Shown: in pieces, positions 58,173 to 64,000 of the stretch
How the letters are laid out: each line of letters begins with the position of its first letter
Position numbering within the stretch: position 1 is the stretch's first letter
Assembly: GCF_030463565.1 (NCBI RefSeq)
Contig: NC_134660.1
Span: forward strand, 2,241,001-2,305,000
DNA length: 64,000 nucleotides
From: Pelecanus crispus
Taxonomy: Eukaryota; Chordata; Aves; Pelecaniformes; Pelecanidae
Direction of reading: 5' to 3'
Program-made: the position numbers and the translations under genes
The notes under the pieces: model-generated
The model's database searches: none
What the model was told of the DNA's origin: nothing
What the model saw: the letters and a program-made list of their open reading frames with translations, nothing else

Positions 58173-60411
58173 CCACGGGACCGGGCTGCCGCGCTGCGAA
58201 GGTGTTTGGAGGGCAGCGGTGCCATTGCAGATGGCGTCGCCGGGCCGTGCCCCCCGTGCCCTTTGCGGTGGCACAGCACGGGTGGGCTTTGCCGGGCACG
58301 GGCGGCTTGGGGGGCTCTTTGGGAAGGGTCCTGCCCCGTCCCCGCTCCCGGAGCGGGGGGAACGACAGTGGGGGGACGTTGTCCCCGTGCCACGGGGCCG
58401 CCTGGCCTGGCGAGCCCCCCCGCCCTGCCGCGGCGGCAGCTTGATTAAAAAGGCGGCGCGGGCGGCGCGGCACAGCTGGTGCCTCCTGCCAGCACCCCGA
58501 GCGGAAAGGCGCCCGCGATTAACATCTCCAATTAGCGGGAAAGCGAAGCCGCCGCAGCCCGGGGGGTTCCCCGGCCCCCGCGTACCCCCCGGTGTCACCT
58601 CCCGGGGACGCCGCGGCCAGGCTGGGCCGTGGCTGGCGGCCACCCGGGCTTGCTCCGGCCCGTGTCCCCGTGTCCCCACGGCTGCGGCGGTGGCCGTGCC
58701 AGCGCTCCCGTGCCGCTCCGCCAAGCCGGCGCTGAGCACCTTTCATTTTTGGGGACACTCCCCTCCCGGCCATCATGCCCACCGCCGCGCTCCCCACGTG
58801 CTGCCCGGCCTGCGGAAGGGGGGCACGGGCAGGGTGACCCCCGCGCCCCGCCGCACCCCAGCACCCCGGGGACCGCGGCAGGCGCCCGTACGGGGACGGG
58901 GCACTCGGGTGCCGCCGGTGGCCGCGGGCACGGGGCCCGGCACCGCACCCCGACCCGGCGCATCGCCGGCCCTGCCGCCGCCGGCGCAGCTGAGCCGAGG
59001 CGAGGGGGGCTGCTGGGGGAGGGCCTGCGCCTGCACGCTTTCACCTGCCATTTAATTGGATGTATTTTTAATTAATGGTGCCTCTGGGACCAACATGAGA
59101 CAACATGATCTCTGAATAGGGGCAGGGGAGGAATTGGGGAAGGTGGGAGGATTGGGCCGCGGGGTGCGCTTACGCGCCAAACGCTGCCATCAATCACCCC
59201 CTACTTTTCGGCTCTGGACTTTTGGCTGGGGCTCAAGGCGGGCGCTGGGGCCGCGGCCCCCCCCCTGCCGCCGCCTGGCACACGTGTGATGAGCGGCACG
59301 GCCTCAGCTGCCGTTGGCGGCGGCGGCAATGCCGGGGGCGGGGGGGGGGGAGGGCATTTTGCTGGGGGTGGCGATGCCGGGGGGAGCGTGCCAGCTCTCG
59401 CCGCGGCGTTCGCCGGCAAACCCCGCTCCAAACGTGCTGCCTGGCTGCTTTTGCTGGGACGCCCAGGTCAGGGTGGGAGCCTGGGGGGGCTCCTGGACCC
59501 TCAGGGGAGCCCCCCAGCCCCCTCCCACAGCAGCAGCCCCTCAGCCCCCCGCTTCTGCCCCACGGACGCTCTCGCCGCCCGCCGCCCCCCGCGCCCCCAC
59601 CCTCGCTTTGTTCCTATTTCCCAGCCCGGCGAGGCGGGGGTGGGGGGGCACAGCTGGTTCAGGCACATCCCCCCCCCCACCTTCTGGCACAGCCCCGGGG
59701 GGGCCCGGCCGGTGCGGCGGTGCCGGGGCAGCTGCCCAGCCCTGCGAGGGGCCTGGGGGGGGTGGGTTTCGCCCGTGGCAGGTGCCGCGGCGCAATGTAG
59801 GGCAGGCATTAATATTTAGTGGCGCTGGGGGGGGTGCGGGGGGGCCGCGCCGGGGTGGTGGCACAGCTGCCTCCTGCGCTGGAATGCGAACTGCGGCTTG
59901 CGGGGACGGCCGCCGCCGCCGGACCCCCACGGCCCCCGCGCACCTGCCCGGCGAAGCGGGGGGCACGCTGCGGCAGGGGGCACAGCCCCGGGTAACCGGT
60001 CCCGGCTGCGGGCACGTGGGAGGTGTGAAATGCGGTGGTGGCCAAGCCCCAGCCCCTTGAAGCCATCGGCCACTTGTGCGGGGACGGGAAGGTCCTGGGG
60101 GGTTCCCAGCCCGGCGCTGGGCTGGCTCCCCGGCGCTTGGGCCACCGGCCGCGATGCCACCGCTGCGGCAGGGCCATGGGGACAGCCGGCGGCACGTCAG
60201 GCGTGGGGAGCGGCCGCCGTGTGCTGGTTTTGCCGTTTCGCAGGGAAACGCGGCATCATCACACCCCGGCCCTTTGCCGCCCGGTGACGGTGGCGATGGC
60301 CGGAGGTGTCGCACCCTTTTGTTCCGGCATCCCGGGATGCTTCGCCGGGAGCAGCCGGGGGCCTGCGCTGCCGTCCCTTCTCCCTTCTGAGTGGCAGCGG
60401 GGTGCTGTGCC
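58173..60411. other. Intergenic CpG-rich region with AT-rich islands
   Basis: Very GC-rich sequence, with two short AT-richer islands standing out: about 58515-58555 (gattaacatctccaattagc) and about 59044-59115 (tttaattgg and ttaattaatg). A third, aggcattaatatttagtggc, is at about 59804-59823. These may be conserved enhancers. No coding gene is supported; open frames up to about 320 codons follow from composition. Confidence 0.6.
59044..59118. promoter_or_regulatory. Candidate noncoding enhancer with homeodomain-type motifs (A)
   Basis: An AT-rich island in GC-rich surroundings. TTAATTGG at 59052-59059 is followed 16 bp later by TTAATTAATG (59068-59077), then by caacatgagacaacatgatc. Composition and motif content fit a conserved neural enhancer on the NEUROD2 side of CDK12; this is inference only. 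Confidence 0.35.
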
Positions 60412-61856
60412 CGTGGCTGGACCCTCGCCATGGCCGCACCTTCATCCTGTGGCTGGACCCTCGCCATGGCCGGACCCTCACCATGGCCAGACCCTCACCA
60501 TGGCCGGACCCTCACCATGGCCGGACCCTGATCGTGGCCAGACCTGCACCATGGCTGGACCCTCACCGCGGCCAGACCCTCGCCATGGCCAGACCCTTAC
60601 CATGGCCAGACCCTTACCATGGCCAGACCCTCACCATGGCCGGCCCCTCACCATGGCTGGACCCTCACCACGGCCAGACCGTCATCATGGCTGAACCCTC
60701 GCCCTGGCCAGACCCTCACCATGTCCAGACCCTCACCATGGCCAGACCCTCACCATGGCTAGACCCTCACCACGGCCAGACCCTCATCATGGCTGAACCC
60801 TTGCCCTGGCCAGACCCTCACCATGGCCAGACCCTCACCACAGCCAGACCCTCGTCATGGCCAGACCCTCACCACGGCCAGACCCTCACCACAGCCAGAC
60901 CCTCACCACGGCCAGACCTTACCATGGCTGGACCCTTGTCATGGCCAGACCCTCGTCATGGCTGGACCCTTGCCCTGGCCAGACCCTCACCGTGGCTGGA
61001 CCCTCGCCATGGTCGGACCCTCACCATGTCCAGACCCTCACCATGTCCAGACCCTCACCATGGCTAGACCCTCACCACGGCCAGACCCTCATCATGGCTG
61101 AACCCTTGCCCTGGCCAGACCCTCACCATGGCCAGACCCTCACCACAGCCAGACCCTCGTCATGGCCAGACCCTCACCACGGCCAGACCCTCACCACAGC
61201 CAGACCCTCACCACGGCCAGACCTTACCATGGCTGGACCCTTGTCATGGCCAGACCCTCGTCATGGCTGGACCCTTGCCCTGGCCAGACCCTCACCGTGG
61301 CTGGACCCTCGCCATGGTCGGACCCTCACCATGTCCAGACCCTCACCATGTCCAGACCCTCACCATGGCTAGACCCTCACCACGGCCAGACCCTCATCAT
61401 GGCTGAACCCTTGCCCTGGCCAGACCCTCACCATGGCCAGACCCTCACCACAGCCAGACCCTCGTCATGGCCAGACCCTCACCATGGCCAGACCCTCACC
61501 ACAGCCAGACCCTCACCACAGCCAGACCCTCGTCATGGCCAGACCCTCACCACGGCCAGACCCTCACCACAGCCAGACCCTCACCACAGCCAGACCCTCG
61601 TCATGGCCAGACCCTCACCACAGCCAGACCCTCACCACGGCCAGACCCTCACCACAGCCAGACCCTCACCACAGCCAGACCCTCGTCATGGCCAGACCCT
61701 CACCACGGCCAGACCCTCACCACAGCCAGACCCTCACCACGGCCAGACCTTACCATGGCTGGACCCTTGTCATGGCCAGACCCTCGTCATGGCTGGACCC
61801 TTGCCCTGGCCAGACCCTCACTGTGGCTGGACCCTCGCCATGGTCAGACCCTGGCC
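60412..61856. repeat. 17-bp minisatellite, about 85 copies, with 305-bp duplications
   Basis: Unit gaccctcaccatggcca and close variants (ccacggcca, ccacagcca, cgtcatggcca, catgtcca). A long block beginning catgtccagaccctcacc recurs at about 60720, 61025 and 61330, a 305-bp period, one base short of 18 units because one unit is 16 bp (agaccttaccatgg type). The plus strand lacks stops in the array, so long repetitive frames appear; these are not genes. Confidence 0.94.
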
Positions 61857-62130
61857 CCGGCCGGGCGGCACGGGCGCGGGTGGGTTTATTAGCGTGATTC
61901 CGGCATTGTGATGCAGAGAGAGTCGGTGCACCAGCTGCTCCTGCCCGGGTGTTTATTGTTACCTAGAGACAGCCCCTGGCTCCCGCCCAGCTCCCCCCCC
62001 TGCACGATGCAAAATTTATAGCGCGGCCGGTCCCGCTTTAACTCTCTGCCTCCCGGGCGGGGGGCGGCGGGGGGGGGCCCAGGCCACGGGGCTGCCCAGG
62101 AGAGCCGGCCGGGGCGGCGGGGCGATGCCG
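61857..62130. other. Single-copy spacer between minisatellites
   Basis: About 270 bp between two arrays. Contains TTTATTAGCG (61885-61894), gtttattgttacctagagac and gatgcaaaatttatagc. It looks non-repetitive and may be regulatory; no gene. Confidence 0.5.
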
Positions 62131-62149
62131 CGCGGTGCTGAGCCACATC

Positions 62150-62658
62150 GTGCGATGGCACGCCATGCTGCGCCGTGCTGCGCCGTGCCATGCTGAGCCA
62201 CGCCGTGCTGTGCCATGCCATGCCATGCCATGCTATGCCATGCTGCACCATGCCATGCTGTGCCATGCCGTGCAGCGCTGGGCCGAGCTGGGCCATGCTG
62301 AGCAGTGCCATGCCATGCCATTCCATGCTGTGCCGTGCCATGCTGTGCCATGCCATGCTGTGCTGTACTGTGTCATTCTGTGCCATGTCATGCCATGCCA
62401 TACCATGCTGTGCTGTGCCTTGTTGTGCTGTGCCATGTCATGCTGTGCCATGCCATGCCATACCATACCGTGCTGTGCCATACCATGCCGTGCTGTGCCA
62501 TACCATGCTGTGTTGTGCCATATCGTGCTGTGCTGTGCCATGTCGTGCTGTGCCATGTCATGCTGTGCCATACCATGCTGTGCTGTGCCATTCTGTGCCA
62601 TGCTGTGCTTATACCGTGCCACGCTGTGCCGTGCCATGCTGTGCCGTGCCATGCCGCC
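62150..62658. repeat. Pentanucleotide array (TGCCA/TGCTG type), forward
   Basis: About 500 bp built from 5-bp units TGCCA, TGCTG, TGCCG and TACCA in irregular order, for example tgccatgctgtgccatgcca. Open frames rich in M, P, C, H and A on plus (or M, A, W, H, Q on minus) are artefacts of the unit. Confidence 0.95.
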
Positions 62659-63087
62659 TGGAGCCCCAGCCTGGCAGCGCAGCAGCCCCCAGAGAGTCTG
62701 TATCCATGGCACGGCTAATCCTGCGGCCAGGCAGGTTGCCAGCCCATCCCTGGTGCCCGCCTGCCGCTCGGCACGGCTGCCGGAGGGGGAGCAGCCCCGG
62801 CTGCCCCCTGCCCCGGCTGCCCCTCTCTGGGAGGTGCCAGCCCAGCACCGGGGGGGCTCAGCTCTGGCCTGGCCGCCCCAACCCTGCCAAAACCTCTGGC
62901 CAGGGGGACAGGGGGGTCCCCACCTTGTACCAGGGTGCGATTAGGCGGGCAGAGGAGCCATAGCCGGGGGAGACGCCGGGCACTGAGGGGCTGCGAGGGC
63001 CCTGCCCACGGGGGCCGGGCAGGATGGGGCGGGGGGGTCTCACCCTGGGCGTCCACCTGGTGCCACGCGTCCCCCTGCTTTCTCCTG
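62659..63087. other. Single-copy spacer between inverted pentamer arrays
   Basis: About 430 bp of GC-rich non-repetitive sequence that would form the loop if the flanking arrays paired. No gene recognised. Confidence 0.6.
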
Positions 63088-63402
63088 CCATGGCGTGGTG
63101 CAGCGTGGCACGGCACAGCTCGGCATGGCATGGTATGGCACAGCACAGCATGGCACGGCACAGCATGGCACAGCATGGCGTGACACAGTGTGGCATGGCA
63201 CGGCACGGCGCAGCACGGCACAGCATGGCACTGCTCAGCACGGCACAGCATGGCACAGCATGGCGCAGCACAGTACAGCTCACCATGGCAGGGCTCAGCA
63301 TGGCACAGCGTGGCACGGCACAGCATGGCACAGCACAGCATGGCACCGCTCACCACAGCACGGCACGGCGCAGCATGGCACAGCTCGGCACAGCACATGG
63401 GG
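63088..63402. repeat. Pentanucleotide array, inverted copy (GGCAC/AGCAT type)
   Basis: About 315 bp of ggcatggcacagcacggcac type sequence, the reverse complement of the array at 62150-62658. The two form a large imperfect inverted repeat. Confidence 0.95.
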
Positions 63403-63649
63403 CTGCCGGCACCACCGAGTGCAGGAACCAGCCGGCTGCGACCACCTGCCCCGGCGTGACCCTCGCCACGGCCCCTGCCAGCCCTGGGGACACCGGTGTC
63501 ACCGAGCGGGTGACGCGTCCCCGCCGCCTGTCCCCCAGCCCCGGCCAAGCACCGCGCCCCACCAGGGCGGCCGGATCCTGCCCCCCGTCCCCCCGCCACC
63601 GCGCCCCGGCAGAGCCCCCTCTCCCCCCGCTCCCTCCACCTCTCAGCAA

Positions 63650-63760
63650 GTTTTTTATGTGATTACAGGCACTGCATGGTAATTAGTGCTAAACTCATTT
63701 GCACAACTACAGTTAATTGGCTACAACAATTAATTAATGTGTTGGAATTTGGCACTGGGA
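63650..63760. promoter_or_regulatory. Candidate noncoding enhancer with homeodomain-type motifs (B)
   Basis: A 110-bp AT-rich island between GC-rich repeats: TAATTAG (63680-63686), CATTTG (63696-63701), TTAATTGG (63713-63720) and TTAATTAATG (63730-63739). The last two repeat the motif pair and order seen at 59052-59077. It resembles a conserved noncoding element; function is inferred. Confidence 0.4.
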
Positions 63761-63830
63761 AAAAAAAAAAAAAAAGTTTGTCATCAGAGGGAAAAAGGGG
63801 GGAGATGGGGGGAGATGGGGGGGGGTCCGC

Positions 63831-63860
63831 ACCCACCTGCACCCACCTGCACCCACCTGC
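63831..63860. repeat. 10-bp tandem repeat, 3 copies, with CACCTG E-boxes
   Basis: acccacctgc occurs three times in a row, giving three regularly spaced CACCTG E-boxes of the ZEB/SNAIL/E-protein type. Confidence 0.9.
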
Positions 63861-64000
63861 AGCCCCGGCCCCGGCTCTTCCCCAAAGTTTCCCCTCCCAA
63901 CGCCGCTGTTCCTGCCCTGCCCCGCGCTTTGTTTTTCCTTTTCTTCTCCCTTTTAATTTTTTTTCCCCCCCCGTTTTCCTTTTTCTTTCTTTCTTTCTTG

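Larger units (their letters stand above)
63403..64000. other. Intergenic right edge
   Basis: GC-rich to about 63645, then the AT-rich candidate enhancer, a poly(A) run (about 63761-63775), G-rich and 10-bp repeats, and a polypyrimidine tail with (CTTT)n at the window end. No gene. Confidence 0.6.

Noticed and set aside
54131..58473. Minus-strand open frames of 1420, 1431, 709 and 491 codons
   Set aside because: They are the three frames of one 43-bp tandem repeat that has no stop on that strand; identical repeat peptides in all frames show that there is no selected reading frame.
60306..61911. Plus-strand open frames of up to 253 codons rich in RPSPWPDPHHGQT
   Set aside because: Products of the stop-free 17-bp repeat (17 is not a multiple of 3, so all frames look alike).
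62135..63662. Cys/His/Met/Pro-rich or Trp/His/Gln/Ala-rich open frames up to about 290 codons
   Set aside because: Translations of the 5-bp arrays; no start context, family or codon logic.
51501..64000. NEUROD2, expected next to CDK12 by synteny
   Set aside because: I looked for the bHLH and flanking conserved sequence on both strands and found none; the gene probably lies beyond the right edge.

Overview
The window is vertebrate nuclear DNA and almost certainly avian. It holds three recognisable vertebrate genes in the conserved order FBXL20 – MED1 – CDK12 with compact introns. Two dispersed repeats match the 3' part of the CR1 LINE typical of birds, and it has strong CpG islands and GC-rich minisatellites of the kind seen on bird microchromosomes. 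I cannot name the species.

Layout. (1) 1–1351: the first coding exon of FBXL20 (minus strand) and the start of its intron 1; the gene runs off the left edge. Its CpG-island promoter lies at about 1352–2040. (2) About 2060–19808: complete MED1 (minus). I placed 17 coding exons with GT–AG junctions; they join to exactly 4752 nt, or 1583 codons plus stop. A 3'UTR of about 3.2 kb precedes the coding sequence at lower coordinates. MED1 intron 1 carries a CR1 remnant of which one 154-bp piece is tandemly amplified seven times. (3) 19809–21058: a head-to-head CpG-island promoter shared by MED1 and CDK12. It has five perfect TCTCGCGAGA elements, two of them inside a 31-bp-arm perfect inverted repeat. 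(4) 21059–48287: complete CDK12 (plus). Fourteen coding exons join to 4455 nt, or 1484 codons plus stop, followed by a 3'UTR of about 3.2 kb. A CR1 copy sits in intron 8. (5) 51.5–64 kb: no gene that I can support. This gene desert, which lies on the NEUROD2 side in other vertebrates, contains a 3.8-kb array of a 43-bp minisatellite with a 12-unit higher-order repeat, a 1.4-kb array of a 17-bp minisatellite with 305-bp duplications, two pentanucleotide arrays in inverted orientation, and small AT-rich islands with homeodomain-type motifs that look like candidate enhancers.

Functional theme. MED1 (Mediator subunit, nuclear-receptor coactivator) and CDK12 (RNA polymerase II CTD Ser2 kinase with cyclin K) both act on Pol II transcription and here appear to share one promoter region. 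FBXL20 is an F-box adaptor for SCF ubiquitin ligases.

Limits. Coding exons come from reading translations and splice sites against remembered family sequences, supported by exact reading-phase continuity. Transcription starts, poly(A) sites and regulatory elements are inference. I found no prokaryotic-style system, RNA gene or clearly novel coding gene. The most unusual content is repeat and promoter architecture.
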